From: Marinobacter sediminicola
GTDB lineage: Bacteria; Pseudomonadota; Gammaproteobacteria; Pseudomonadales; Oleiphilaceae
Direction: 5' to 3'
Assembly (NCBI RefSeq): GCF_031157525.1
Contig: NZ_JAVIXR010000002.1
Coordinates: 1 to 64,000, forward strand
Length of the DNA stretch: 64,000 bases
Shown here: one piece after another, positions 1 through 9,541 of the stretch
How positions within the stretch are numbered: the first letter of the stretch is position 1
Layout: every line of letters starts with the position of its first letter
Program-made: the position numbers and the translations under genes
Notes under the pieces: generated by a model
Told to the model about the DNA's origin: nothing
Database searches by the model: none
The model's input: the letters and a program-made list of their open reading frames with translations, nothing else

Positions 1-380
1 AACTGAATAAGCAGGAGTAGCATTTGATGTTGGGTAAAATCCGACTCAGTCCCATTTTGGAGCTGTGCGTGAAGGAACTGGACGTAATGGAGCAATGCTG
101 GATCTAGGTCTACGAAACAAGGCAGCTTATCTAGCGCCGGGGCCAAGCCTTCGGGAACGTCTGCAACCAAAAACCGGTTATCGTCGGTCGCAGCGTATCC
201 ATGACCAATTCCTGCGGGAATGATTGCTGCTCGACGCTGAGCAACCTCGCCTTCCCTGGTATCTACTGACAGAGATAATGTTCCGGCTAAGGGTAGTACC
301 AGTTGATGATGGTCGTGGGAGTGACTTTTCCCCTCATCATCGTACGTTCGTATGTGCAGGCCAATCTCTGAATGCTTCAT
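1..380 (-). CDS. AraC-family transcriptional regulator, N-terminal part (cut by window edge)
   Basis: Reading the minus strand from the ATG at 378-380 gives 126 open codons that run off the left edge. The N-terminus is a cupin-type effector domain: a His-rich segment (SHSHDHHQLVLPLAG), then RRAAIIPAGIGHGY, then a short helix-rich stretch ending QHQMLLLLI. This matches the sensor domain of AraC/XylS regulators; the C-terminal double helix-turn-helix would lie outside the window, so the family call rests on the N-terminus alone. The RBS is weak (ctggtgac). The target cannot be judged because the neighbouring genes on that side are not visible. Confidence 0.72.
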   Translation of the reverse strand, partial: MKHSEIGLHIRTYDDEGKSHSHDHHQLVLPLAGTLSLSVDTREGEVAQRRAAIIPAGIGHGYAATDDNRFLVADVPEGLAPALDKLPCFVDLDPALLHYVQFLHAQLQNGTESDFTQHQMLLLLIQ

Positions 381-704
381 GTCACCAGTATAATCAGAAA
401 CATTTGAGAGTCCTCACATAACCACTCTTTCATCCGCGTCTCATCCATGATCCAGCCGGTTCATGAAAACGCGGGAAACTGGGAGTCATGAAGAAAGTGC
501 ATAGATTAAACTTTATACTCTGTATTGCTTAGTTGGTCTCAAAGCGACTGTTCGCTTTTGTTTAAGAGCAGGCACCGGGAACAAGCTGCGGGCATAAACA
601 TCACTCATCTTGGAGGTTCAGTTTAATCATCCAGACATCACCCCTGTCAGGCCTGGCTGACCACGACGAAGTGCCCCGTGAACAACGAGTCGAAACGGAC
701 CTTT
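381..704. other. Intergenic region upstream of the AraC-type gene
   Basis: About 320 bases between the regulator start and the end of the LpxR-like gene. I see no convincing gene. It should hold the regulator's promoter (TATACT-like element near 388-394 on the minus strand, very close to the ATG). It also contains an imperfect inverted repeat, GTCAG-N6-CTGAC, around 646-661 just past the LpxR gene; this lacks a T-tract and is not a clear terminator. Confidence 0.4.
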
Positions 705-1703
705 CTATAATGCCCAAGAAACTGACAGCGTCCCAAAGCTGAAGTTATCTTTATGACGCTCGTCTTCGCTGGTCGAGGCACGCAGTGTGACGGCGGCCAG
801 CAGGTAACCCCACTGCCAGGTAGCGCCCAGACCGAGCTGACCAATCAGCGGCCCTTCGTCAAAACGGTATGCCCCGGCATTGTCGTCAATATAGGAATAG
901 CCTACATACTCCACGCCCAGCCCCACATACACGGACCAGCTACTGCCTGAATCCTTGAAAGAGCCCGGCAGGGCGACAGTTGAAGAGGTGCCTGCGTAAT
1001 CCGGCACAAAATTTACTGGAAGATGCCTACCAAGCTGCCAGACCAACCCGGCTTTTGCAGAAGTTCGAAAACTCGACAACAACCCAGCCCCAATCACCGA
1101 CACACGCTGTTCAATGTTGCCGCCCTGCCCGAGTTGCAGCAGCTTTCGGCCATGCGCACCCTGAATGCCACCCACCACATCGGTTCCAAGCTGATTGCCC
1201 CAGCCTTGCGGCTTGTCGCTTCCAGTGGTTTTATGCACCCATTTCTGAACCGACTCGGCACCGCTTTCGGACCCAATGACGCCAATGTGCGCGCCAAAAC
1301 CGGTAATCGTATCGGCGTCCCAGCTCCAGAGCGTGCCGCTGAGCGACAGGTGGCCGGCATAGGGAATGTCGTCGAATTGCGGATTTTCAACCGTGATATC
1401 TTCCGGCGTAACCATGAATTGCCGCAAACTCAGTGTAACCGCATGCTCTGAATCAGACGCACCTATACCGGGCAGAAAGCGCAGCTCATCACGCAGAGTT
1501 CGCGCAAATCTTGCCGACGTTCCATCGTTCTCGTCAGCGGTGTCCGTCAGATACGACAAGCGTACCCCGTTTGTATATCCGCGGTCGGTTCCAGTAAGCA
1601 GGTCGTTATCCCAGGACAGGTTCACGACTTCTGCCTTCAGGCTGGCTGGCAAAACACTAATAACGAAAAACAGCAGGAGGGTACATTCGCAGCGACGATT
1701 CAA
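705..1703 (-). CDS. LpxR-like lipid A deacylase / DUF2219 outer-membrane protein
   Basis: 332 residues with a signal peptide (about residues 1-24, ending SLKAEV) and a beta-strand-rich mature part finishing in an aromatic-hydrophobic C-terminus (SVSWAL), as outer-membrane barrels do. Family signatures are NDLLTGTDRGYTNGVRLSY near the N-terminus, DIPYAGHL, and GSESGAESVQKWVHKTTG followed by GWGNQL. In LpxR an Asn-Asp pair and a His in these positions form the Ca-dependent active site that removes the 3'-acyloxyacyl chain of lipid A; the Asn-Asp and His are present here. The start is TTG with a strong GGAGGG Shine-Dalgarno 7 bases upstream. Substrate is inferred from family. Confidence 0.8.
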   Translation of the reverse strand: MNRRCECTLLLFFVISVLPASLKAEVVNLSWDNDLLTGTDRGYTNGVRLSYLTDTADENDGTSARFARTLRDELRFLPGIGASDSEHAVTLSLRQFMVTPEDITVENPQFDDIPYAGHLSLSGTLWSWDADTITGFGAHIGVIGSESGAESVQKWVHKTTGSDKPQGWGNQLGTDVVGGIQGAHGRKLLQLGQGGNIEQRVSVIGAGLLSSFRTSAKAGLVWQLGRHLPVNFVPDYAGTSSTVALPGSFKDSGSSWSVYVGLGVEYVGYSYIDDNAGAYRFDEGPLIGQLGLGATWQWGYLLAAVTLRASTSEDERHKDNFSFGTLSVSWAL

Positions 1704-1757
1704 ATCCAGTCCCTCCGGTTGATACTAAGAGTAACGAACATGGCCTGATGTCAGGTC

Positions 1758-2993
1758 TCAGAGCAACACAGGTTCCGGCAACCAACCCGCCAGCCCCATG
1801 AAATGGAAAAGGATGGTCAGCCCGCCAAAAATCAGAACCAGCGCAATGCCCAACTGGCCGCCCGGGGCCATAAAGCCACGGCGCCCATCCTTCAGTGTTC
1901 GGGACTTCCGGGCCAGCAGCGCCGGAACAATACAGGCCCAGACCGCCGCGGCCGCACCGGCGTAGCCAATGGCCAGAACGAAGCCAAACGGAAAAAACAA
2001 CGACAGCAGCAATGGCGGAATAAACGTAATTGCCCAGGTTTTGGAGCGCCCTTTGCGATCATTATCGAAGCCCAGCAGGTCGGCCATATAATCAAAGGTG
2101 CCCAGACCAACGCCGACAAAAGACGACAAAATGGCAGCCGTTGAGAAAGCACTGATGGTGGTCGCCACCCGCTCGGAATTGATGGCAAAACCAAGAGCCG
2201 CCAGCAGAACATCCACGTCACCGCCCTGGGCGACCACCGGGCCGAAATTCGCTCTCGGCAGATTGCCGAATATGCTGATCAGCCACACCAGGTAAAACAG
2301 CAAAGCCAACAGTGTACCGCCCAGAATGGCTTTCTGCGCCTTACTCTCCTCGCCATAATAGGCGCGCATTGATGCCACCGAATGATGATAGCCGAAAGAC
2401 GTCAGCGCCACTGGCAACATCGCCATCGCATAGGGCGCATATTGGGCGTCGGCATTTGCGGAGTCGAACAGGATAGCCGGGTCAATTCTTACCGCCAGGC
2501 CAGAGACGCCGAGTACAAAACTCAACAGCATGAACGTGATGAGCACCACCGACAGTCGGTCCACTGCATGGGTTGAGTGCCAGACAACCAGTGAGGACAA
2601 CAGGACAAAAACAACTGAAGCCAGCTGACTGTCGACCCCGGTCATGCTCTGTAGGATCAGGCCAGACGACGTGATGTAGGCATACAGGAGAATGCCGCCC
2701 ACAAAGTATACCGTCAGATTACTGAATGCGTTCACCCGGGAGCCGAGCAGAGATTTGGTAACGGTATTGAACGATGCTCTCAAACCGAAGTGCTTGAAGG
2801 CTTCCAGCAGCATCCAGCCAGACAGTGTCATCACCACCATGGTAAGCACCAGTGCCAGGCTGGACCAGGTCGTCCAGGCTCCAGCACCGGAACTGGGCAA
2901 GCCCAGCATACCGGCACCAACACAAACACTGGCAATAATACTCGCCCCGCCAATCAGGGAAGGCCTGGCTCTGGATTCTGCGCGCTCGGTCAA
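1758..2993 (-). CDS. Aromatic amino-acid permease (HAAAP family, Mtr/TyrP/TnaB-like)
   Basis: 411-residue inner-membrane protein with about eleven hydrophobic segments. The first segment carries the family signature GGASIIASVCVGAGMLGLP, the substrate-binding TM1 of the hydroxy/aromatic amino acid permeases, which import Trp or Tyr by proton symport. The protein ends in a hydrophobic helix (ALVLIFGGLTILFHFMG). The start is TTG preceded by GGAGG at 5-base spacing. It stands alone between the LpxR-like gene and the thioredoxins; which aromatic amino acid it prefers cannot be read from sequence. Confidence 0.86.
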   Translation of the reverse strand: MTERAESRARPSLIGGASIIASVCVGAGMLGLPSSGAGAWTTWSSLALVLTMVVMTLSGWMLLEAFKHFGLRASFNTVTKSLLGSRVNAFSNLTVYFVGGILLYAYITSSGLILQSMTGVDSQLASVVFVLLSSLVVWHSTHAVDRLSVVLITFMLLSFVLGVSGLAVRIDPAILFDSANADAQYAPYAMAMLPVALTSFGYHHSVASMRAYYGEESKAQKAILGGTLLALLFYLVWLISIFGNLPRANFGPVVAQGGDVDVLLAALGFAINSERVATTISAFSTAAILSSFVGVGLGTFDYMADLLGFDNDRKGRSKTWAITFIPPLLLSLFFPFGFVLAIGYAGAAAAVWACIVPALLARKSRTLKDGRRGFMAPGGQLGIALVLIFGGLTILFHFMGLAGWLPEPVLL

Positions 2994-3163
2994 TGGGCCT
3001 CCTTCGTCGCGTATCAGCTTTTGGATTTAACAGCGGGCTATCTGAACCAAAGGAACTTATCCCACCATTCTGTGGATAACTTTGTGAAAAGGCGCGGGAC
3101 AAGCCTGCTCAGCCCAGTTAAAACGGGCGTTCGACAAACATGACCGTTAACTGACCAGATCAA

Positions 3164-3511
3164 TTACTGCTCAGCATTATCCTGTTGAATCGTCAAACAA
3201 TATGGACGTTTTAATGCAGAGCGAACATCGCCCATAGAGAAGACTCGGGAAAACTCGGCAAAGCGTTGCCCCTGAAACCACAGGTGAATCACTGGCAGTG
3301 AAAAAATGCTCCGTGAAGCACACAATGGCGCAGCCGCCTGGCAATCTACATACGCCATCACCAGCTCAGGAAACTCTTCCCTGGCCATGCGCTCCAGCTG
3401 TGGTTTCACTGACTGGCATACGCCACAACTAGCGCCACCGTACAGCACAAGGGCAGCAGAACTCGTGGTTACAAGTTCCACCAGCGCGTCTTCACTATCA
3501 ATCACCCTCAT
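3164..3511 (-). CDS. Thioredoxin-family protein (second thioredoxin next to trxC)
   Basis: About 115 residues with a single thioredoxin fold. The redox motif is CGVC (in YGGASCGVCQSVKPQ), and the cis-Pro loop is present (SLPVIHLW). The CGVC centre and the shortened C-terminus differ from canonical CGPC thioredoxins, so it may act as a specialised reductase or chaperone-like thioredoxin. It starts a few bases after the trxC stop, so the two are probably one operon. I chose the ATG at 3511 because GGTGAG lies just upstream; a GTG three codons earlier (3520) is possible. Confidence 0.75.
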   Translation of the reverse strand: MRVIDSEDALVELVTTSSAALVLYGGASCGVCQSVKPQLERMAREEFPELVMAYVDCQAAAPLCASRSIFSLPVIHLWFQGQRFAEFSRVFSMGDVRSALKRPYCLTIQQDNAEQ

Positions 3512-3526
3512 GCTGCTCACCCGCCT

Positions 3527-3967
3527 TCAGCAACCGTTACTTTTCAGCCACTGATCGATCTGGCCCTGGTTCATGGCGCCACTTTGCCGTGCAAGCTCGC
3601 GGCCATTGCGGAACAGTATTAAGGTAGGGATGCTGCGAATGCTGTACTGGCCAGCCGGTGCCGGGTGCTCTTCGGTATTGAGCTTCGCAAAGCGCACCCT
3701 GCCCTTCCAACCCTGCGCCGCTTGTTCAAACTGAGGCGCCATCATTTTGCAGGGGCCACACCAGCTGGCCCAGAAATCCACCAATACAGGCAGGTCGCTG
3801 CGGCCGGTGTGAGGCGCAAAGCTTTGCCCTGTGAGCTCAAGCACCTTCTTTGGCCACAGGGGCTGTTTGCAGGCTCCGCAGTTACCGCCAGAGGCCAGAC
3901 GAGCGGCCGGCACACGGTTCAGCTTATCGCAGTGTGGACAAACCACATGTTTAAGATCGTCACTCAT
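3527..3967 (-). CDS. trxC: Thioredoxin 2 (TrxC)
   Basis: 146 residues. The N-terminal zinc ribbon has two CxxC pairs (CPHC at 10-13, CGAC at 30-33), the hallmark of thioredoxin 2. The thioredoxin domain follows, with WCGPC (redox Cys 70 and 73) and the cis-Pro loop SIPTLILF. TrxC is a cytosolic disulfide reductase, often induced by oxidative stress. It is the first gene of a two-gene unit with the CGVC thioredoxin downstream. Confidence 0.95.
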   Translation of the reverse strand: MSDDLKHVVCPHCDKLNRVPAARLASGGNCGACKQPLWPKKVLELTGQSFAPHTGRSDLPVLVDFWASWCGPCKMMAPQFEQAAQGWKGRVRFAKLNTEEHPAPAGQYSIRSIPTLILFRNGRELARQSGAMNQGQIDQWLKSNGC

Positions 3968-4011
3968 GTATTCACCTCACAACACACAACGTCGATTGTC
4001 CTACCTGAAGT

Positions 4012-4395
4012 CTAGAAGTTGGACAGTTCATCCTGCAGGTCTTTTTTCAGTTCGTCTGCTGCTGTTATCCACAGAGTTTTATCGGCTCCCGGGAATACGC
4101 CCACTTGCAGCCCGTCTTTCGCCAATCCGGGTACCCATTTCTTGAAAAAATCTGGCAGCGAGATGCTTTTCGGAGTCAACCCATCTGCCCCCTTGGCGTA
4201 TTCAACAGCAAATTCGGAACTGGGCCAAACCGGCAAATGTGCGACACCGTCGTCCTCCGACACTATGGACAGGAAGCGGCTTTCCGAATTAACGAGTATC
4301 CAGATCTCCCGCTCTTCCAATACTTCGCTCAGGAAGTAGTCGTATCTCTCTTCACCATCCATTTCGAGTACGCTGGCTAGCTCTTCGCTATTCAT
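4012..4395 (-). CDS. DUF2750 family protein
   Basis: 127-residue, acidic, apparently cytosolic protein without signal or membrane segments. It has the DUF2750 pattern: a helical N-terminus, then a small beta domain with VWPSSEFAVEYA, ISLPDFFKKWVPGLAKDG and VGVFPG. The family has no established activity. The start codon overlaps the stop of the DUF2339 gene (ATGA), so it is the second gene of a coupled pair. Confidence 0.75.
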   Translation of the reverse strand: MNSEELASVLEMDGEERYDYFLSEVLEEREIWILVNSESRFLSIVSEDDGVAHLPVWPSSEFAVEYAKGADGLTPKSISLPDFFKKWVPGLAKDGLQVGVFPGADKTLWITAADELKKDLQDELSNF

Positions 4396-7025
4396 AAATC
4401 TGAATCTCTGTTTAGTGAATCAGGCTCAAGGTTAACTCCCTGAGCTTTTCGGTACATCCATGCAAGGCCCAAGAGAGCGAGCCCCAAGCCCATAAAGGCG
4501 GCAACTCGCCAAAAGCCCTGTAGCCCCGCCATATCGATCAGGAAAATCTTGCCGATCACAAGGCCCAGCAAAGCCATGCCCACCTTGTACAAGATGATAT
4601 GGGTGCTTTTTGCGGAATAAACAGTGGAGTAGAGGATTGCCGCTATGGCGTAAAGCATGCCGACAACCGAATAGGTATACAGCTCGCCCTCTGTCATGCC
4701 ATGCCACAGCGCCATATCGCTGCCCTGCCAGAGCTGGCGAATTTCCAGAGCAGTGAATAAAAGAAACCCTGCCCCTGCGACACACATTGACCAGAGCTTG
4801 GGTGCAATCTGCGGGAACCGGCTGATAACAAGAGCCAGCAGTACCGGGCCACCAAAAGCAGGTAACAGCATATTGAAGATGGGCGTGCTGCCAATGAAAC
4901 TGCCACTCCACCAGGGGTTATGCAAAGTGAGCAGCGTGAGGTAGCTGAGGGCGGAGAGCGCCAGCAGAACCCATGAGAACAACCTATAAAGCCAAGCCAG
5001 TGATTGACTCGACTTGGCTCGGAAAGCATAAGTCACACTGAGCGCGCCCCAAAGCAGCGTATTCATGGTTGCTTCGATCAAGCTGTATTCGTGAACAAAA
5101 ATGTCGCCATCGTACAGCCAGTAACGCAACTCCGCGCCCAGGAACAGCACCAGCAAGTGCAGGGTTGCGCCTTCCAGCCAGGGGCGAATCGAATGGCCTT
5201 TCTCTGAAAGCCTGGTAGCAACCGCCGCCAGCAATGTAGCACCACCATAGGTCCATAGCGTCCAGTGCACGCTGGCATCGTAACCTTGTATCCATGGATT
5301 GAAAGTGAGCCGCGCAACCACCAGCGCCAATACGCCCTTCAGTAACAGGTACAGCTCCGGCATCTGATAGCGCCGAGCCAGCCAGGTAAGGCTGACGAAC
5401 TGAACCGATAAGGCCAGGGTGAGTGATGCTTCACGGAAGGCCATCACTGTGGCCAGTGAGTAACTGACGTGCGCCGCCATCAAGGCCCAGACCACGCCGT
5501 TCCCATAGCGAGCCAGCCCTTCCATACGCCAGGCCAGAACGCCGTAAACTGCGCCAAGTACCAAGGTGGCGACCGCCCACACAACCGATGTTTCGCCATA
5601 GCCTTGCAGCAACAGCCAGCCAAGCACCAGCCATACCAGCGGCGAAAGCAGGGTTAACGAGGCCCATCGCCGCTGGTCGGCATAGCGCCCCCACAGCCAG
5701 AGGCCCAAACCAGTGGTGGTGATGGCAGCGGCAATCAGGTAGCTGACAAAACCCGCTTGCTGCGCCAGGGGAATCTGCATCAGGAAAAACAGATCGCCCT
5801 CCATTCGGCCCATATACAGCAGCCAACCGGCAGCACTGGCTAACACGGCACCCCAAGGCAAAAACCACAGCGTACCCCGGCTCTGAGGAATCAGGGATGC
5901 GACCGGCAGAATGAGCAGCCAACTCCACAACGACGGGTTATCAACAGATTGATGTGCAATCGAAATACCCCAAATCGCCAACAGCGGTAGAAGCGCCTCG
6001 CGCAAACGGGACGGAGCAGCCTGCTCTTCGCCCGGCAAGAATGCAAAAGCAACAAACAAGGCGGCCAAATACATCGCCGTTGCCAACTCAGCAGGGGCTG
6101 CAGCCACGGTGGCTGCCCACCAAAGCAACGCACCGGCCAGTGTGGCGTACCAGAGCCAATCACGGAAAACGTAACGCATTAATAGCAGCGAACTGATCGT
6201 AATCAGGAAGCTGTACGAGAGCACAAAGGCGACGCTGCCGTCCTCGCCACCGATAAGCAGAGGCACAATATAGGCGCCACTCAGCCCCATAATGGCCAGC
6301 AATGGGCCATGCACCAGAGCCAAAGCCATGGTAGCCAGAGACACAGCCGCAAGCAGGATTAACCCGACAACCGGGCTGATTAGCTGGTAATGGTGAACAC
6401 CGGCAAGCAATGCGGCGTATAGCGTAATACTGCCCCCACCCGCCAGGGCTGCGAACACCTGATCTGTACTCATGTGGCGTCTGCGCAGGTATTCCGCGCC
6501 TGCGTGCAGCGCAAGGCCTGTAGCCAGGGCGAGTAACAGTTGAGGTACAGGGCCAATCAGCCCCGCGCTGATGGAATGGCTGACCATAAATATTCCCGCC
6601 AGCGCCACACTCAGGCCACCCAGCCAGACCATCCAGTTTTCTTTCAGGGCCTTTTTGATACCTGAATAATCACGGGCCGGTGAAACTGAATCCAGCAAGT
6701 CACTTGCCTCAACCTCGGGCTTTTCGACCCATTCATTCGTCGCTGCTACAGGAACCGCCTCTGGCTCGCGCGCGGGCGCCGACGGCTGGGAATAGGCCAA
6801 ACTTTGGGTTTCAGCCGATGCAGGATCATCTGGAAGTTGTTTATCCAATGCACCAGGGCGTCGAAGAGCTTCGATTTCCCGACGCAGTTCCAAAACCTCC
6901 CGGCCCAGGGAGTCAATGCGAGAAGAGTGTACATTCCGTTGCTGAAAAGCCATAAAGCCCAGAACAGAACCTACAGGTATGAATATCGCCAAGCCTACGC
7001 CAAGCAAAATAAGTATGGCTTCCAA
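4392..7025 (-). CDS. DUF2339 polytopic membrane protein
   Basis: 877 residues. An N-terminal membrane anchor is followed by a short coiled coil (SRIDSLGREVLELRREIEALRR) and a charged Pro/Glu-rich linker, then more than twenty hydrophobic helices to the C-terminus. This is the DUF2339 architecture, seen in large inner-membrane proteins of unknown function. An in-frame TAA lies just upstream, so translation must begin at or after the TTG at 7025 (AAGGAT/AAGGG upstream); the next in-frame ATG is codon 26, inside the anchor. It is coupled to DUF2750. Confidence 0.82.
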   Translation of the reverse strand: MEAILILLGVGLAIFIPVGSVLGFMAFQQRNVHSSRIDSLGREVLELRREIEALRRPGALDKQLPDDPASAETQSLAYSQPSAPAREPEAVPVAATNEWVEKPEVEASDLLDSVSPARDYSGIKKALKENWMVWLGGLSVALAGIFMVSHSISAGLIGPVPQLLLALATGLALHAGAEYLRRRHMSTDQVFAALAGGGSITLYAALLAGVHHYQLISPVVGLILLAAVSLATMALALVHGPLLAIMGLSGAYIVPLLIGGEDGSVAFVLSYSFLITISSLLLMRYVFRDWLWYATLAGALLWWAATVAAAPAELATAMYLAALFVAFAFLPGEEQAAPSRLREALLPLLAIWGISIAHQSVDNPSLWSWLLILPVASLIPQSRGTLWFLPWGAVLASAAGWLLYMGRMEGDLFFLMQIPLAQQAGFVSYLIAAAITTTGLGLWLWGRYADQRRWASLTLLSPLVWLVLGWLLLQGYGETSVVWAVATLVLGAVYGVLAWRMEGLARYGNGVVWALMAAHVSYSLATVMAFREASLTLALSVQFVSLTWLARRYQMPELYLLLKGVLALVVARLTFNPWIQGYDASVHWTLWTYGGATLLAAVATRLSEKGHSIRPWLEGATLHLLVLFLGAELRYWLYDGDIFVHEYSLIEATMNTLLWGALSVTYAFRAKSSQSLAWLYRLFSWVLLALSALSYLTLLTLHNPWWSGSFIGSTPIFNMLLPAFGGPVLLALVISRFPQIAPKLWSMCVAGAGFLLFTALEIRQLWQGSDMALWHGMTEGELYTYSVVGMLYAIAAILYSTVYSAKSTHIILYKVGMALLGLVIGKIFLIDMAGLQGFWRVAAFMGLGLALLGLAWMYRKAQGVNLEPDSLNRDSDL

Positions 7026-7351
7026 ATCCCTTTATCCTTCTGAAGATTCCATGAGGTACAGCGCGAGCCGCCGATGCAATGTGCAGTCTAACTTCTCCGG
7101 GGAAATAGCTCACCCACAAAGGACACTACCCAAAGCCCGCACTTTACGTTAAGGTCAACTTTACTCAGTTTAATCCGGTTTTACCCAAACTGCTCGAACT
7201 GGTAACAGGAGCCTTACGGCAACACCGGCAGGGTTGCACAATGCGTTCTATACTCTGGAAAACTCCGGCAAATAGAACAAGGCTCCATAACTTAACGAGG
7301 CCCTCACAAGGGGCATTTTGTTCCTCAAGCCATCACCCCAGGAAGAGGATT
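7026..7351. promoter_or_regulatory. Divergent intergenic region between DUF2339 and bkd operon
   Basis: About 325 bases separate the two divergent starts and should hold both promoters. A TATACT element at about 7249-7254 is a plausible -10 for the bkd operon, but no good -35 stands at the right distance. The sequence ends in GGAAGAGG, the Shine-Dalgarno of bkdA1. No small gene is evident. Confidence 0.4.
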
Positions 7352-8536
7352 ATGACAACAACAAAGTACAAATCCGTTTATACCCCTGTTTTTACAGACG
7401 GTTCGGAATATCACATTCCGACACTGAAGCTCCTGAAGCAGGACGGTTCGCTCTACAAAGGCAGCAAAGCGCCTGACATCAGCAAAGACAAAGCGCTGCG
7501 AATCTACCGCGCCATGGTCACTACCCGCATTCTGGATGAGCGTATGCTGGGAGCCCAACGACAAGGCCGCCTCAGTTTCTACATGCAGTGCACCGGTGAA
7601 GAAGCCTCCGTTATCGGTAGCGCCGCCGCCCTGAACGACGCTGACATGATCATGGCCCAATACCGTGAGCAAGGCGCCTTGGCCTATCGCGGCTTCACCA
7701 TTGATGAGTTCATGAACCAGTTGTTCGGCAACGAGAAAGATTACGGAAAAGGCCGTCAGATGCCGGTTCATTATGGTTCCAGCAAACTCAATTACATGAC
7801 CATCTCATCCCCCCTTGCCACTCAGATCCCCCAGGCCACCGGCTATGCCTATGGCCAGAAAATGGCCGGCGACGGACATTGCACGATTGTTTACTTCGGA
7901 GAGGGTGCCGCATCGGAAGGCGACTTCCACGCGGGCCTCAACATGGCCGCTGTGCATCGCGTACCCGCTATTTTCTTCTGTCGCAACAATGGTTACGCCA
8001 TTTCCACCCCGGCAAATGAACAGTTTGCTGCCGATGGCATAGCGCCTCGCGGGTTCGGCTATAAAATGGACACCATTCGTGTCGACGGCAACGACATCCT
8101 GGCCGTTTATCAGGCCACCGAAGCCGCCCGCAAACTGGCCGTGGAAGAGAACCGCCCGGTACTCATCGAAGCCATGACCTATCGACTTGCGGCGCATTCC
8201 TCATCCGATGACCCCTCCGGCTATCGAAGCAAAGATGAAGAAGCCGTGTGGCGTGAAAAAGATCCTATCCTGCGCATGCAAAACTGGCTCACCAAGAAAA
8301 AATGGTGGAGCGAGAGCGAAGAAAAAGAGCTGCAGGAACGCATGCGCCGTGAAGTGTTGGAAACCATGAAACGGGCCCAGAAGCTCCCGCCGCCTCCCTT
8401 GGAATCCCTGGTAACGGATGTTTACGACGAGGTGCCACCGCTGCTGAACGAGCAGTTTGAAAAACTGAAGGCGCACATTCGTAAATATCCGAATGAGTAC
8501 CCCAAGTCGGCTGCTCACGTTCAGGGAGGGGCATAA
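7352..8536 (+). CDS. bkdA1: Branched-chain 2-oxoacid dehydrogenase E1 alpha subunit
   Basis: 394 residues from the ATG preceded by GGAAGAGG. It is the thiamine-diphosphate-binding alpha chain of the complex that oxidatively decarboxylates the 2-oxoacids of Leu, Ile and Val to acyl-CoA. The ThDP motif is visible as GEGAASEG to CRNNGYAIS (about 183-217, GEG in place of GDG). The loop [13 protein letters not shown] (281-293) matches the phosphorylation loop of animal E1alpha, including catalytic His282 and a Ser at 283 equivalent to the kinase site. It is the first gene of an operon with E1beta, E2 and a protein kinase. Confidence 0.9.
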   Translation: MTTTKYKSVYTPVFTDGSEYHIPTLKLLKQDGSLYKGSKAPDISKDKALRIYRAMVTTRILDERMLGAQRQGRLSFYMQCTGEEASVIGSAAALNDADMIMAQYREQGALAYRGFTIDEFMNQLFGNEKDYGKGRQMPVHYGSSKLNYMTISSPLATQIPQATGYAYGQKMAGDGHCTIVYFGEGAASEGDFHAGLNMAAVHRVPAIFFCRNNGYAISTPANEQFAADGIAPRGFGYKMDTIRVDGNDILAVYQATEAARKLAVEENRPVLIEAMTYRLAAHSSSDDPSGYRSKDEEAVWREKDPILRMQNWLTKKKWWSESEEKELQERMRREVLETMKRAQKLPPPPLESLVTDVYDEVPPLLNEQFEKLKAHIRKYPNEYPKSAAHVQGGA

Positions 8537-8537
8537 C

Positions 8538-9515
8538 ATGGCCAAGATGAACATGCTGCAAGCCATCAACGACGCACTAGATATCGCGATGGCTGCAAAC
8601 GAAAAGGTTATGTGTTTCGGTGAGGATGTGGGTGTCTTTGGCGGTGTTTTCCGAGCCACCAGCAACCTGCAACAAAAGTACGGCAAAGACCGCTGTTTCA
8701 ACACGCCTCTGGTGGAGCAAGGCATTATTGGCTTCGCCAATGGTCTGGCCGCCCAGGGCTCCTTCCCGGTAGCCGAGATTCAGTTCGCCGATTACATATT
8801 CCCGGCCTTTGATCAGATTGTTAACGAGTCGGCCAAGTTCCGGTATCGCTCCGGAAACCTGTTTAATGTCGGCAACATGACTATCCGCACCCCCTACGGC
8901 GGCGGCATAGCCGGTGGCTTGTATCATTCCCAGTCCCCTGAGGCTTATTTCGCCCACACGCCGGGTTTGAAGATAGTAGTCCCGCGCAACCCGCATCAGG
9001 CGAAGGGGCTGTTGCTGGCCTCCATCAATGACCCCAACCCGACGATTTTCTTTGAACCAAAACGCTTGTACCGAGCCTCAGTTGGCGAGGTGCCTGAGGG
9101 GGAGTACCAATTACCGCTGGGCGAAGCCGAAGTTCTCAAAGAAGGCACCGATGTAACGGTGCTGGGCTGGGGTGCTCAAATGGAAGTCATCGATAAAGCC
9201 GTCGAAATGGCAGAAAAAGAAGGATTCTCCTGCGAAGTGATTGATCTGCGCACCATCCTGCCCTGGGATGTGGACACCGTTGCTGAGTCGGTGCTTAAAA
9301 CCGGGCGCCTGGTGATCACTCACGAAGCGCCGCTTACGGGTGGTTTTGCGGGCGAGATTGCCGCCACCATCCAGGAACGCTGCTTCCTCTATCTGGAATC
9401 GCCGATCGCACGGGTTACCGGGATGGACACCCCCTTCCCGCTGGTGCTCGAGAAAGAGCACTTCCCCAACCACCTGAAGGTCTATGAGGCCATTCGGGAA
9501 AGCGTCGAATTCTAA
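8538..9515 (+). CDS. bkdA2: Branched-chain 2-oxoacid dehydrogenase E1 beta subunit
   Basis: 325 residues starting at the ATG one base after the E1alpha stop (GGGAGGGG just upstream). It is a typical E1beta: [16 protein letters not shown] near the N-terminus, [34 protein letters not shown] and a C-terminal transketolase-like domain ([27 protein letters not shown]). It forms the alpha2beta2 E1 with the preceding gene product. An upstream in-frame alternative start would overlap E1alpha and has no advantage. Confidence 0.92.
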   Translation: MAKMNMLQAINDALDIAMAANEKVMCFGEDVGVFGGVFRATSNLQQKYGKDRCFNTPLVEQGIIGFANGLAAQGSFPVAEIQFADYIFPAFDQIVNESAKFRYRSGNLFNVGNMTIRTPYGGGIAGGLYHSQSPEAYFAHTPGLKIVVPRNPHQAKGLLLASINDPNPTIFFEPKRLYRASVGEVPEGEYQLPLGEAEVLKEGTDVTVLGWGAQMEVIDKAVEMAEKEGFSCEVIDLRTILPWDVDTVAESVLKTGRLVITHEAPLTGGFAGEIAATIQERCFLYLESPIARVTGMDTPFPLVLEKEHFPNHLKVYEAIRESVEF

Positions 9516-9541
9516 GCAGATATCCGGACAGGAGAACAACT

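Noticed and set aside
224..421. 65-codon open frame on the plus strand near the left edge
   Set aside because: The minus strand of the same region encodes a convincing AraC-type cupin domain that continues to the window edge.
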